64,000 bases of DNA from an uncultured Cetobacterium sp. (GCF_947072685.1 NZ_CAMTIK010000012.1:1-64000); one strand, 5' to 3'. Shown: positions 1 through 10,098, counted from the first letter of the stretch. The notes: a model not told the origin generated them from the sequence alone. Numbers and translations: made by a program.

Positions 1-8
1 AACTCTTT

Positions 9-1898
9 TTAAATAACAATAACTTCACCTGAATTTATAGCTGAATATCCATCTAAATCGTTTATTTTATTTATAAAATAATCCGATTTTAAAAATGCTA
101 TAAATTCCTTTATTTTATCTGAATCTATCATTTTAGGATTAACTAAAAAATCATAATCTTCATCTAATATTGGAATAAAATCTAAATCTGCAATAACTGC
201 GGCCTCTTTTATTCCTAAGCCTACATCTGAAGTTCCACTTTTTATAGCCATTGCCACTTCTAAATGTGTATTTGCTTCTCTTGCATAGCCATTTAAAGTT
301 TCACTTGCTATACTCTCTTTTTTTAATAAAAAATCTAAAAGAATTCTTGTTCCTGATCCTCTTTGACGGTTAACGTATCTCAAATTTTGTGAAATAATAT
401 CACTTATATCTTTTATACCAAGAGGATTACATTTTGTAACCATCAATCCTTGAACACGTTTAACACCCTTTATCAATACCATCTCTTCTGCTGGAAAATA
501 TTTTTTTACTGCTGGGATGTTATATACTCCGGATTCATCATCCAATATATGTATTGGAGCTATATGAGTATTTTTTTGTTTAATTGCTAATACTCCTCCA
601 AAACTTCCTGTATGAGTTGAACATAATTTTATTTTATCACCGATTAAATCCATTATAACATCATGGCTTCCAACAGATATAAGGTAATCTTTAATCTCTT
701 TTAAAGGCTTTAAAAGTTTAATTTTTACAACCTCTCCACCTTTTATTCCTTCAACTTCTTTTGGAATTTCTAAAATTCCATCCGCTTTAGAAAGACTAGT
801 TGTAATTCCTGCTCCTCTAGCTAAGGGGTTTACTATATACTTGCCTTCCGAGTAATTTAGTGTAACTCTTACAAGTTCTTTATGCTTCAAAGATGAAACA
901 ATTGTTTTAGATAAAACACCTTCTACAAAAGTATCCTCTTTAGATATTTGTGTCAATTTTTCCATTAAAGGTTTAATAAAAATATCCATAGCTAAAAATG
1001 CTGAAACTGGATATCCTGGTATTCCAATCACAGGTTTACCATCCACATTCCCTAATATTGTTGGTTTCCCAGGTTTTATTGCTACACCATGTACAACTAC
1101 TTCTCCTAAATCCTCTATTACACTTTTTGTGTAATCCTTGCTTCCTGCCGATGATCCTGCATTTATCAATATTAAATCAAAATCTTTTATAATTAAACTT
1201 AAGTTTTCTTTTATACAGCTCAAATTGTCCTTCAATTTTGGTAATATCTCTGGTATTCCACCCCATTCCTTTATCTGAGCTGAAAAAACATATGAATTAC
1301 AGTCAATCACTGATTTTTCTTTATAGTCTTCTTTAAAAATATCTATAACCTCATCGCCTGTTGCTATTATAGCTACTTTAGGTTTTTTTATAACAAATAT
1401 TTCAAGAACTCCAGCAGAAATTAAAGCTCCTAAATCTTGAGGTGCTATTTTATGATTGGATTTTATAATCATTTCACCTTCTATAATATCTTCACCTACA
1501 GGTCTTATATGCTGCCATGGTCTAGAACTTTTAATTATTTTATATAATCCGTTTCCTACCGAAATAACCTCTTCAATCATTATTACACTATCTCCAATGT
1601 TATAATCTATTGGATTTCCAGTATTTACAAATATAAAATCTTCATTTTCTTTTAAATAGATTGGATTAACTTCTGAAGCTTCTGCTGTTTTTTCAGCGAA
1701 TATCAATATTCCATCCATTGCACTAGCTGAATATGTCGGTGAGCACCTTTTAGCAAAAACTGCCTTTGAAGTAACTCTCCCTATTGAATCTAATACTGAT
1801 ATTTTTTCATCTTGAAGGTCTATTTCCAAACTTTTAAAAAATATGCTCAATGCTTTTTCAACATCAATATTATCGATGTATACATTTCTATTTTCCAT
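9..1898 (-). CDS. MoeA-like molybdopterin biosynthesis protein with C-terminal periplasmic-binding-protein-like (LysR-substrate/PBP) domain
   Basis: 629 aa; N-terminal MoeA motifs (YSASAMDGI, IIATGDEV, NAGSSAGSKDYT, HGVAIKPGKPTILG); C-terminal about 220 aa resembles PBP-like domain (RQRGSGTRILLDFLL). Confidence 0.88.
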   Translation of the reverse strand: MENRNVYIDNIDVEKALSIFFKSLEIDLQDEKISVLDSIGRVTSKAVFAKRCSPTYSASAMDGILIFAEKTAEASEVNPIYLKENEDFIFVNTGNPIDYNIGDSVIMIEEVISVGNGLYKIIKSSRPWQHIRPVGEDIIEGEMIIKSNHKIAPQDLGALISAGVLEIFVIKKPKVAIIATGDEVIDIFKEDYKEKSVIDCNSYVFSAQIKEWGGIPEILPKLKDNLSCIKENLSLIIKDFDLILINAGSSAGSKDYTKSVIEDLGEVVVHGVAIKPGKPTILGNVDGKPVIGIPGYPVSAFLAMDIFIKPLMEKLTQISKEDTFVEGVLSKTIVSSLKHKELVRVTLNYSEGKYIVNPLARGAGITTSLSKADGILEIPKEVEGIKGGEVVKIKLLKPLKEIKDYLISVGSHDVIMDLIGDKIKLCSTHTGSFGGVLAIKQKNTHIAPIHILDDESGVYNIPAVKKYFPAEEMVLIKGVKRVQGLMVTKCNPLGIKDISDIISQNLRYVNRQRGSGTRILLDFLLKKESIASETLNGYAREANTHLEVAMAIKSGTSDVGLGIKEAAVIADLDFIPILDEDYDFLVNPKMIDSDKIKEFIAFLKSDYFINKINDLDGYSAINSGEVIVI

Positions 1899-3096
1899 TT
1901 AATATAACCTCCACAATTTCTCCAGCATACAGTCCCTCTTTATAATCAGGAATAGATATAAATCCACATGCATCCAAAACAGGTCTAATCATTGAAGCCT
2001 TACTTTGAAAAGGTTGAACTTTTATTCCATCTTCACTGTATACTAAGCTTACATTTATAAAACATGTTTTTCCAGGATCACCATATAAATTTTCAGTTAA
2101 TTTTCCTAAAACTACTGTTCTAGGTCTATTTAAAAATATTTTTTCTACTAAAACTCTAAAAACATTTACTCCTGATTGAGGGTGTCCTGGCATTCCAAAT
2201 ATAAACTTATCTTTATAGGTGGCTACAATCGTTGGTTTTCCAGGCTTTATTGCCATCCCATGTATAAATATCTCTCCACCTATATTTTCAATTGCTTTTT
2301 CTGTAAAATCTTTCATCCCTACAGAACTTCCACCAGAAATTAAAACTACATGTGATTTTTCTGAGGCATCCTTTAAATTTTTTGATAATAACTCTAAATT
2401 ATCCCTAACTAAAAATTTATGAACTACCTCTCCTGCTCCTTCCTCTATTAAAGAGCTAAAAATATGGGTATTTATATCATATACTTCTCCAACTTTTAAA
2501 CTGCTTCCAATAGGGACAACTTCATCTCCTGTTGATATTATAGAGAATTTTATTTTTTCATACACTTCTATCTCTTTTCTTCCAATAGAGGCTAAAACCC
2601 CTATATGTCCAGAAGTTATTCTTTCCCCTTTAGAAATAATCTTTTGATTTTTTTGAATCTCACTTCCTTTTAAAATAAGATTTGAATAATTTGAAATACC
2701 TTTATTCACAAGAATCTCATCACCTAAAGGCTCACAATCCTCTATCATTACAACTCCGTCTGCACCCTCCGGAAGCATTCCTCCAGTAGGTATATATATA
2801 CAACTTCCACCTTCTATTATATGCTCACTTTTTTTACCCATTACAACAGTACCTTTTAAACTTAAAGGTACTGGAGAAAATTCACTAGCGCCGAAAATAT
2901 CTTTTACTTTTACAGCATATCCATCTACTGTCGATCTATTAAATGAAGGTAAATTCAACTCGGAATATATATCTTCAGCTAAAATTCTTCCTAGTGAATT
3001 TTCCATCTCTATTTTCTCTGTTTTTAATACAATACTATTTTTATTTGATATCTCTTTGAAAGCCATATCTAAGCTTACTGTTTTAAAAAATTTCAT
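1888..3096 (-). CDS. moeA: Molybdopterin molybdenumtransferase MoeA
   Basis: 402 aa; motifs NRSTVDGYAV, ISTGDEVVP, ISGGSSVGMKDFT, HGMAIKPGKPTI. Confidence 0.92.
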   Translation of the reverse strand: MKFFKTVSLDMAFKEISNKNSIVLKTEKIEMENSLGRILAEDIYSELNLPSFNRSTVDGYAVKVKDIFGASEFSPVPLSLKGTVVMGKKSEHIIEGGSCIYIPTGGMLPEGADGVVMIEDCEPLGDEILVNKGISNYSNLILKGSEIQKNQKIISKGERITSGHIGVLASIGRKEIEVYEKIKFSIISTGDEVVPIGSSLKVGEVYDINTHIFSSLIEEGAGEVVHKFLVRDNLELLSKNLKDASEKSHVVLISGGSSVGMKDFTEKAIENIGGEIFIHGMAIKPGKPTIVATYKDKFIFGMPGHPQSGVNVFRVLVEKIFLNRPRTVVLGKLTENLYGDPGKTCFINVSLVYSEDGIKVQPFQSKASMIRPVLDACGFISIPDYKEGLYAGEIVEVILNGK

Positions 3097-3806
3097 TAAT
3101 CCTCCTGATATTTATTTATCAACCAGCAAATTCCTATACTAAGTTGTAATAATAAGATCATAGGAACTGCTAACATTATTTGAGAAACTATATCTGGTGG
3201 TGTCATTATTGCAGCTATTATAAATATTATCAATATCATTACCGGTTGTTTCTTTTTTAATGTTTTTGCTTTTATTAGTTTTAATTTTGCTAGTAGTGCA
3301 GCTAAAACAGGCATTTCGAAAACAATTCCAAAAGTAAATATAATACTTAAAACAAAATCTAAGTATGATCCTACCGATATCATTTGGGCTATTTCTTCAG
3401 TTTGAAACTTCTGAAAAAACTCTAACATTGTTGGCAAAACTACTTTATAAGCAAATAGTCCTCCAGTCATAAAAAATAAGAGTCCTGCTACAAATGTTCC
3501 AATAATACCTGCTCTTTCTTTTTTATATAATCCTGGAGAAACAAAAATCCAAACTTGAAGAATTGTTATTGGCGATGCTATGATAACTCCAGCTATTAAA
3601 GATATCTTTAAATAAGCTAAAAATAATTCTGGTGGTGTTAAATAAACTAGTCTCATATTTCTATTCATATCTAAAAATAACTGAACTAATTTATTTGAAT
3701 ACTCATAGCAAACAAAAGTTAATATTAGATTTGCTACAACTATTATTGTTAATCTTTTTCTCAACTCTGCTAAGTGTCCAAGCATAGTTAAATTATTTTT
3801 TTTCAC
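3096..3806 (-). CDS. tatC: Sec-independent protein translocase TatC
   Basis: 236 aa multi-[12 protein letters not shown]-terminus, typical TatC layout; stop overlaps start of moeA. Confidence 0.93.
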   Translation of the reverse strand: MKKNNLTMLGHLAELRKRLTIIVVANLILTFVCYEYSNKLVQLFLDMNRNMRLVYLTPPELFLAYLKISLIAGVIIASPITILQVWIFVSPGLYKKERAGIIGTFVAGLLFFMTGGLFAYKVVLPTMLEFFQKFQTEEIAQMISVGSYLDFVLSIIFTFGIVFEMPVLAALLAKLKLIKAKTLKKKQPVMILIIFIIAAIMTPPDIVSQIMLAVPMILLLQLSIGICWLINKYQED

Positions 3807-3994
3807 TTTTTCTCCTCATCTTTTGGAGGTGTATTTGGATCTATATCCTTTGTAATATCATTTGCATGCCCTTTAAACTCTTTTATTGCTTTTCCTAAAG
3901 ACTTTCCTATTTCAGGTAATTTTGATGGTCCAAAAATAACTAGTGCTATACATAAAATTAATATTAATTCAAATGGTCCTAATCTTCCAAACAT
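3803..3994 (-). CDS. tatA: Twin-arginine translocase subunit TatA/TatE
   Basis: 63 aa; single TM plus [20 protein letters not shown] amphipathic helix. Confidence 0.92.
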   Translation of the reverse strand: MFGRLGPFELILILCIALVIFGPSKLPEIGKSLGKAIKEFKGHANDITKDIDPNTPPKDEEKK

Positions 3995-4005
3995 TTTTTT
4001 CTCCT

Positions 4006-4743
4006 CTATTTTTTTATTCTATTTTCATACGTATAAATAACAGGATTCAAACTCCCTATTCTCCCTATTAAGCATATCCCAAGCTTCTCTGCTAATTCTA
4101 CCGATAAACTACTTGGAATACTAAGAGAAGCTACTACAGGTATTTTAGCTCCGACAGCTTTTAATACCATATCTAAAGATAACCTTCCTGTTGTTACTAT
4201 CACTGATTTCTCTAATAAAAATTCTTTATTTATAGCAGCACCAATCACTTTATCAACAGCGTTATGTCTCCCTATATCCTCCCTAACTAAAAATTCACCT
4301 TCAGGACTTCCTATTCCTGCACAATGCATTCCACCGCTGGTTTTATACATTACTGCGCCATCCATCATATCTCTTGTAATCTTTTTTATTCTATCCATAT
4401 CTATAGTTTTATTAAAAACAATGGCCTTTTTATCCATTAATTTTTCATCAAAAAGAGCTCCACTTCCACATCCACTTAAAACTACTTTTGGAATTGTAAA
4501 AACTTCATCCTCTATTTTTCCAGATACAAATGCTGCTATCATTTTTAAATCTTTACAAGCTGCAATACTCATAATTTCACTTTTATTTTTTAAAATTCCT
4601 CTTGTGTAAAGGTGTCCCACTGCTAAATCTGTTAAATCGCTTGGAGTACACATAAATGTCACTAATTTCTCACCATTTACCTTCATTTCAACAGGAGCTT
4701 CATCACATACATTACTTTTTTTTATCATAATTTCTACTCCCAA
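4006..4743 (-). CDS. fdhD: Formate dehydrogenase accessory sulfurtransferase FdhD
   Basis: 245 aa; [43 protein letters not shown] motifs. Confidence 0.92.
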   Translation of the reverse strand: MGVEIMIKKSNVCDEAPVEMKVNGEKLVTFMCTPSDLTDLAVGHLYTRGILKNKSEIMSIAACKDLKMIAAFVSGKIEDEVFTIPKVVLSGCGSGALFDEKLMDKKAIVFNKTIDMDRIKKITRDMMDGAVMYKTSGGMHCAGIGSPEGEFLVREDIGRHNAVDKVIGAAINKEFLLEKSVIVTTGRLSLDMVLKAVGAKIPVVASLSIPSSLSVELAEKLGICLIGRIGSLNPVIYTYENRIKK

Positions 4744-4746
4744 TTT

Positions 4747-5271
4747 TTACGGATTTTCAAACTGTCCAACTTCAATCCACTCACACAGTCCTCTTGCATG
4801 ACCTTTTGTCATATGAATATCTGAATATAGATATACTGCACCATTAGATGATAAAACTTTTTGTATATCTTTAAACTCTTCTGAAGCTTCAATTTTTTTA
4901 AATATCTCTTCTAACTCTTGATCATTTTTCTTAAATGGATTTAATTTAAAAACTTCTAAAGCTGTTGGTCTTGGATAAATTTTAGACTCTTTTCTTACAT
5001 AATCTGAAATTGTCTTCTCTATATTTTCGTCTTTTAGCTTAAATATAACTTCTGCGTAAGCATCACTCATATAATCTATTGAGTAATAAAAACTATCATT
5101 TATTCCAATAATTTCTTGAATGTCAGAATACTCTTCAGAACTTAAAATCTCCACTAAAAGTTTTTCTATTTCAGGAGCCTCTATATTTAGAGACCCCCTT
5201 AATAGTTCTAATTTACTTACCAATTCACCAACTTTAGAAGAGTTTCTTATATGTTCTAAAACTCTTTTCAT
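4747..5271 (-). CDS. Hypothetical protein with internal duplication, AOR-operon associated (possibly YdhW-like)
   Basis: 174 aa; two copies of an EE[YF]xDIQ[EK][IV] segment; lies between an AOR gene and fdhD. Confidence 0.5.
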   Translation of the reverse strand: MKRVLEHIRNSSKVGELVSKLELLRGSLNIEAPEIEKLLVEILSSEEYSDIQEIIGINDSFYYSIDYMSDAYAEVIFKLKDENIEKTISDYVRKESKIYPRPTALEVFKLNPFKKNDQELEEIFKKIEASEEFKDIQKVLSSNGAVYLYSDIHMTKGHARGLCEWIEVGQFENP

Positions 5272-5295
5272 TTTATACTCTTCCTTTTTAATTTA

Positions 5296-7404
5296 TTATG
5301 CAGGCAATAGGTTAAGTTTTGCAAGTTGGTTAGCTACATCTCCCAAACCTAGTCTTTCCAATGTTATTCTTGTCGGAGCGCCTGTTTTCTCATCCCATCC
5401 CATCTCTTTATAGAACATTGTAAGTGCAACTTGCATATCTTCTCTCTCCATCTTGTCTGTTCCTGGTGTAAATGCCTTCATGTCGGCATCTTTATCAAAT
5501 ACCCAATCAGTCATTCCATCATGTTCATTTCTCATATCAATAGTGTTCATATTCTTTACTGTTAACGCTCTATGAAGAGTAAATATTCTTTCAGCAGCTA
5601 AATCTAAATTTTGTTCTGTGTAATTCTCTCCTGTTATAACAGTCATAAATTTAGCTTCTAGACCTAGGTCTCCTCTATAATTTCTAGATTTATGAGGCGA
5701 TACTGTCATTGGCCACATCCAGTTACAAAGAGTTAACGAATCATGTAAACAGTTCTTTGTAATTGCCCATTTTGCAAGTCTTGCTTTGTACTCATTCATC
5801 GGAGTATAGTTAAGTGGCGGATCTATTCCATCTGGAGACCCAACAATTTCAGCGACTATTTCTTTTTGAATCTCTATTGGCAATCCACTTCCTACTAAAT
5901 TTACTAGAGTATGACTCTGAGCATCTCTATTAAACATACAGCTAATTAATGCTCCAACTTGTCCATTTGTTTCGTTTGAGTGGTGCTTAGGGAATCCTAA
6001 TTTTGACCATAATCCATATTTAACATTATTCCAGTAATCATCTCCAAAATCCCATCTTTTCGCTACCCAATAAGCTCCATCTCCAAGGTGACCTAACTCT
6101 CCCTCTTTGAAAGCTATTCTTCTATAAAAATCTATTAAGAATGCCGGATCTTTCTCTTCTAAAAGGTTCCAAGGAATCGAGTTATATTCATCAGCTGGAA
6201 GAACCTTTTTAAAGATTCCACTCTCATACCCATGCTTTAAATCTGTTCCTAAAAGTCCGTAGTTACACCATACTCCATAATCATCAGCTAAAGAAGCTCC
6301 TATAGCTGCTGCGAACATTCCCCCATCACCTTTTTCTTCAATATCTTTATTCCCTTTAAACATAACCCTTTGAGGAGAGAAATATCCCATACATGAGTTT
6401 GCTACATAAGGAGATAATCCATACTCTTCTAATTTTGGAATTCTAAGCTGACTCATACATCTAATTGGACAAGATTGGCATCCGCCCATTCTAACTGTAT
6501 ATTTTTCTGCTGATGGTCCTAAATCAAATGTAGCTTTCATAGTTCTATATCCTACTCTATTTACATCTCCTGCTGCTGCTATCCCTGTTTCTATTGGACC
6601 TCCCTCTGCCGCTCCCCAAGTTAATCCTTCTCTTGCTGTCCATCTACTTCCTTTGTGATGGAATTCAGCCCAAGGTTGAGGAGTACTTGGAACAACATGC
6701 TGATTGTTTGCTCCTATTAAATCTTTCATCATGTAGTTATTTAGTTTTAGTAAATCTCTACCTTTCCCTGCAATATTAACAGCTTGGTTTCCCTTTACTC
6801 CAATAGCTTTTAACATTTTAGAACCAAGAATTCCTCCATGTCCTCCTGCCGAGTGACTAAGTCCATTCATGATAACAGAAAGATTAACCATATTTTCTCC
6901 AGCTTGACCTATTGCAGCAATTGATGAGTCTTTTCCCATTAAAGCTGCCAGTTGTGCTGTTGTATCTTTTATTCCCTTACCCCAAACTTTTGATGCATCT
7001 TCTAAAGTAACTTTATCGTTATCTATTTTTAACCATACTGGTCTATTTGATTTCCCTTCTATTATTATTGCATCATATCCCGCATATTTTAATTGAGCTG
7101 CAAAATTTCCACCCATATGTGAATCTCCTACTGCATTATAAGGATTTGATGGAAATAATGAGGTAATATTTGTTCTAGAACTTGAAGGAGCTCCTGAACC
7201 TGTTAGTGGCCCTATTGCAAATACAATTTTATTTGCCTCATCAAAAGCCTTTGTTCCAGACGGAACCTCATCAAAGATAACTTTATATCCTATTCCCATT
7301 CCACCTATTAAATCTTTATATTTAGATGTTTGCTCTATTGTTATTTTTCCTGTTGTCAGGTTTACTCTCAGTATTTTTCCTGCCCATCCGTATGATTTAT
7401 CCAT
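5296..7404 (-). CDS. Aldehyde:ferredoxin oxidoreductase family tungsten/molybdenum enzyme (YdhV-like)
   Basis: 702 aa; GWAGKILRVNLTTGKITIE N-terminus, GGHGGILGSKMLKAI, GCQSCPIRC cluster motif. Confidence 0.9.
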   Translation of the reverse strand: MDKSYGWAGKILRVNLTTGKITIEQTSKYKDLIGGMGIGYKVIFDEVPSGTKAFDEANKIVFAIGPLTGSGAPSSSRTNITSLFPSNPYNAVGDSHMGGNFAAQLKYAGYDAIIIEGKSNRPVWLKIDNDKVTLEDASKVWGKGIKDTTAQLAALMGKDSSIAAIGQAGENMVNLSVIMNGLSHSAGGHGGILGSKMLKAIGVKGNQAVNIAGKGRDLLKLNNYMMKDLIGANNQHVVPSTPQPWAEFHHKGSRWTAREGLTWGAAEGGPIETGIAAAGDVNRVGYRTMKATFDLGPSAEKYTVRMGGCQSCPIRCMSQLRIPKLEEYGLSPYVANSCMGYFSPQRVMFKGNKDIEEKGDGGMFAAAIGASLADDYGVWCNYGLLGTDLKHGYESGIFKKVLPADEYNSIPWNLLEEKDPAFLIDFYRRIAFKEGELGHLGDGAYWVAKRWDFGDDYWNNVKYGLWSKLGFPKHHSNETNGQVGALISCMFNRDAQSHTLVNLVGSGLPIEIQKEIVAEIVGSPDGIDPPLNYTPMNEYKARLAKWAITKNCLHDSLTLCNWMWPMTVSPHKSRNYRGDLGLEAKFMTVITGENYTEQNLDLAAERIFTLHRALTVKNMNTIDMRNEHDGMTDWVFDKDADMKAFTPGTDKMEREDMQVALTMFYKEMGWDEKTGAPTRITLERLGLGDVANQLAKLNLLPA

Positions 7405-7423
7405 TTATTTCTTATCCCCCTTA

Positions 7424-8071
7424 TTATCTCTTACTAAAAAAATGTGCCTTGCTTATATCTTCCCAAGGAATTACAGACAAAGCATTGGTAGGACACGCTT
7501 TTGCACATGCTCCACATGTCACACATTTTGTTGCTTGACTTGTTTTTGAATCTATAGTTGGTAAACTCCATGGACATGCCTCTGTACATGTTCCACAACC
7601 TACACATTTATCTTTTACAACAACTCTTGCTCCAGTATTAGGATCTGCTATAATTGCATTTTTAGGACATGCATTTGCACAGAATGGTTCTCTACACTGT
7701 TTACACGTCACAGGAGCCATCTTAAGATTCCCCATCTGCCCATCTTCATATTGATAGTTCATTTTTGGTCCCGATGTTCCAAAGTTATAATTTTCACTAA
7801 CTTTAATTCTAGATAAAAATGGTTGAATCTTTCCATCATTTTGAAGTGTACATGTTATTTCACAACGTTGACACCCAGTACATTTAGATCTATCTACGAC
7901 CAATAACCCCTGCGGTAAAGCCGTAGCTGCTAGTGCTTCCTCTCCAAAACCAAACATTGAAAGAATCGAGGATGTCACAGCGAATCCCGCTATTCCTTTC
8001 CCGGTAAGTTTTAAAAACTCACGTCTTGTAGCCTCTTTATCAAAGACTTTTTTAACTAAATCTTTAGACAT
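7424..8071 (-). CDS. Tat-signal polyferredoxin (four [4Fe-4S] motifs), YdhY/DmsB-like electron transfer subunit
   Basis: 215 aa; twin-arginine signal TRREFLKLTGKGIAGFAV...ALA; CTGCQRCEITC, CKQCREPFCANACP, CVGCGTCTEACP, CVTCGACAKACP. Confidence 0.9.
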   Translation of the reverse strand: MSKDLVKKVFDKEATRREFLKLTGKGIAGFAVTSSILSMFGFGEEALAATALPQGLLVVDRSKCTGCQRCEITCTLQNDGKIQPFLSRIKVSENYNFGTSGPKMNYQYEDGQMGNLKMAPVTCKQCREPFCANACPKNAIIADPNTGARVVVKDKCVGCGTCTEACPWSLPTIDSKTSQATKCVTCGACAKACPTNALSVIPWEDISKAHFFSKR

Positions 8072-8677
8072 TTATGTCCCCCTTTTTAATAATTTTGCTT
8101 CATCTATCTCTAGTAATGTATCACTGATTCTTCTCGCTTGATCGTGATCATGCGTTATAATTACTATTAATTTCCCCATTTTTTTTAGTTCTAATAAAAT
8201 CTCTTCTACAAGAAATGAGCTTTTTTTATCTATACTTGCTGTTGGCTCATCTAAAAAAATACAGTCTTTCTCGTAAAGAACAGTTCTTATGAACTGAACC
8301 TTTGCTTTTTCTCCTCCCGATAAACTATTTATCGATGCTTTTTTTAAATAATCTATTTCAAATTTTTTTAAAAGCTTCTCTAGCTTATCAGTTGAAATTT
8401 TTTTTTTACATAGTTTAAAAGGTTCAGTCAAATTGTACCAAACATCACCTTTAAAAAACATTGGTTCTTGAGGAGATAAAATTGTATTTTCTCTCTCAAT
8501 CTCCAGCTTTCCCTCATCTAAACTCACAATTCCACTAAGAATTTTTATAAGTGTAGATTTTCCTGCTCCATTTTTTCCTATAACTGAATATATCTTACCT
8601 TTTTCAAAAGTAAAATTTGGTATATCCAAAATAAGTTTTTCTCCATAATACTTTTTTAGTCCCATTACTTTTATCAA
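8072..8677 (-). CDS. tupC: Tungstate ABC transporter ATP-binding protein
   Basis: 201 aa; Walker [23 protein letters not shown], Walker B DCIFLDEPTA; clustered with tupAB. Confidence 0.88.
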   Translation of the reverse strand: MIKVMGLKKYYGEKLILDIPNFTFEKGKIYSVIGKNGAGKSTLIKILSGIVSLDEGKLEIERENTILSPQEPMFFKGDVWYNLTEPFKLCKKKISTDKLEKLLKKFEIDYLKKASINSLSGGEKAKVQFIRTVLYEKDCIFLDEPTASIDKKSSFLVEEILLELKKMGKLIVIITHDHDQARRISDTLLEIDEAKLLKRGT

Positions 8678-8678
8678 T

Positions 8679-9308
8679 TTATCTCACCATTTTTATCATA
8701 TAATTTATCAAATAAGAAATTATAAATAATACTAATGCTATTATTAATGAACTATCATAATTTCCCATTGAAGTTGATAATGCTATATAGGTTGTCATCA
8801 CCCTAGTATGACCTTTTATATTCCCACCCACTAGCATTACAGAACCTACCTCTGATATTCCTCTTGCAAATGCAACCAGAAATACTCCTAAAAATTTAGT
8901 ATTTAACTCCCTAAAGAAAACTTTTTTTATTTCCGATTTTGGAATATGTAAAAGTTTACACATTGTAACAATTTTTTTTCCATCATTTTCTAGAATCTCT
9001 GAACACAGAGTTATAACTAACGGTAATAATAATAAAAATTGAGCTATTATAATTGCCGATGGAGTAAATAGTAGATTCAAGGGTCCCAAAATCCCTTTTC
9101 GAGATAACATTAAAAGCACAACTAAACCAAATATTATCGTTGGAACTCCTGTTAGTGCCCTACAAATCTCCAATAGTTTTTTATTCAATGGATTAATTTT
9201 TAAAAATAACCATAAACTTATAAAAAATCCTAATAGAGAGCTAAAAACACTCGATAGACCACTAACAAATAGAGATAATACAATTATTTCAACTATCTCT
9301 TTATTCAC
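8679..9308 (-). CDS. tupB: Tungstate ABC transporter permease
   Basis: 209 aa membrane protein; GVPTIIFGLVVLL and ARGISEVGSVMLVGGNIKGHTRVMTTYIAL typical TupB segments. Confidence 0.9.
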   Translation of the reverse strand: MNKEIVEIIVLSLFVSGLSSVFSSLLGFFISLWLFLKINPLNKKLLEICRALTGVPTIIFGLVVLLMLSRKGILGPLNLLFTPSAIIIAQFLLLLPLVITLCSEILENDGKKIVTMCKLLHIPKSEIKKVFFRELNTKFLGVFLVAFARGISEVGSVMLVGGNIKGHTRVMTTYIALSTSMGNYDSSLIIALVLFIISYLINYMIKMVR

Positions 9309-9309
9309 A

Positions 9310-10098
9310 TTATTTACCTACAAAGAACAGTGGTGTTCCAAATTCTTTTGTTCCAAAATTTTTCATAATTTCAGTTGCTTTATCAGAGTTCATAAACTCT
9401 ACAAATACTCTTATATCATCTTTTTTTGAAGCCTCAACATTTGATAGCTCTAAAATTGAATAAATATTTTTTAGAGGTTCTTTCTCATTTAAAGCAACCT
9501 CTTGTAGATTAAATTTATCTTTAACTTTTAAAAATGTTCCACTATCTGAAAGAGTAAATGCTTGTAATTCAGATGTTAAATTAAGTGTTTTTGCCATCCC
9601 TAATCCTGCTTCTTTATAATTTCCAAAGTTTTTATCCACGCCTGAAGTCTTCCACATAGAAAGTTCTTTAGAATGAGTTCCTGACTTATCTCCTCTTGAA
9701 ATAAAAGTTAAATTTTCAGTTGAAATCTTTTGTAGCACTTCATTTAAATCTTTTGAATAACTTGTCAAATCTCTCTCTCCATTTGTAACAACTACAAAGT
9801 AATTATACATTAAAGGATGTCTTTTCGCTCCAAATCCATCTTGTATAAATTTCTCTTCCCTTCCCGGATCGTGTGTGAAAAGAATATCAACATCACCTCT
9901 TTTCCCAAGTTCTAGCGCCTCACCAGTTCCTTTTGCAATCCATTTCAATTCCACACCTTTTTCATCTTTTAAGACTTTTGATACCTCTGTTAAAAAACCA
10001 GTATCATCTAAAGATGTCGTTGTTCCCATTAGGATTTCTCCAGCACAAATATTTATCCCCGCCAATAACATGGCTAATCCAACCAATTTTTTTCTCAT
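9310..10098 (-). CDS. tupA: Tungstate ABC transporter substrate-binding protein
   Basis: 262 aa; signal peptide; LMGTTTSLDDTGFL and FISRGDKSGTHSKEL TupA motifs. Confidence 0.92.
   Translation of the reverse strand: MRKKLVGLAMLLAGINICAGEILMGTTTSLDDTGFLTEVSKVLKDEKGVELKWIAKGTGEALELGKRGDVDILFTHDPGREEKFIQDGFGAKRHPLMYNYFVVVTNGERDLTSYSKDLNEVLQKISTENLTFISRGDKSGTHSKELSMWKTSGVDKNFGNYKEAGLGMAKTLNLTSELQAFTLSDSGTFLKVKDKFNLQEVALNEKEPLKNIYSILELSNVEASKKDDIRVFVEFMNSDKATEIMKNFGTKEFGTPLFFVGK

Noticed and set aside
998-1192. Plus-strand ORF of 64 aa inside moeA-PBP gene
   Set aside because: Antisense to a strongly supported CDS, low-complexity Leu-rich translation, no RBS. The same reasoning applies to other small antisense ORFs in the track (for example 2219-2422, 6594-6779, 20026-20523, 30281-31078, 45227-45475, 54923-55345, 56721-57125).
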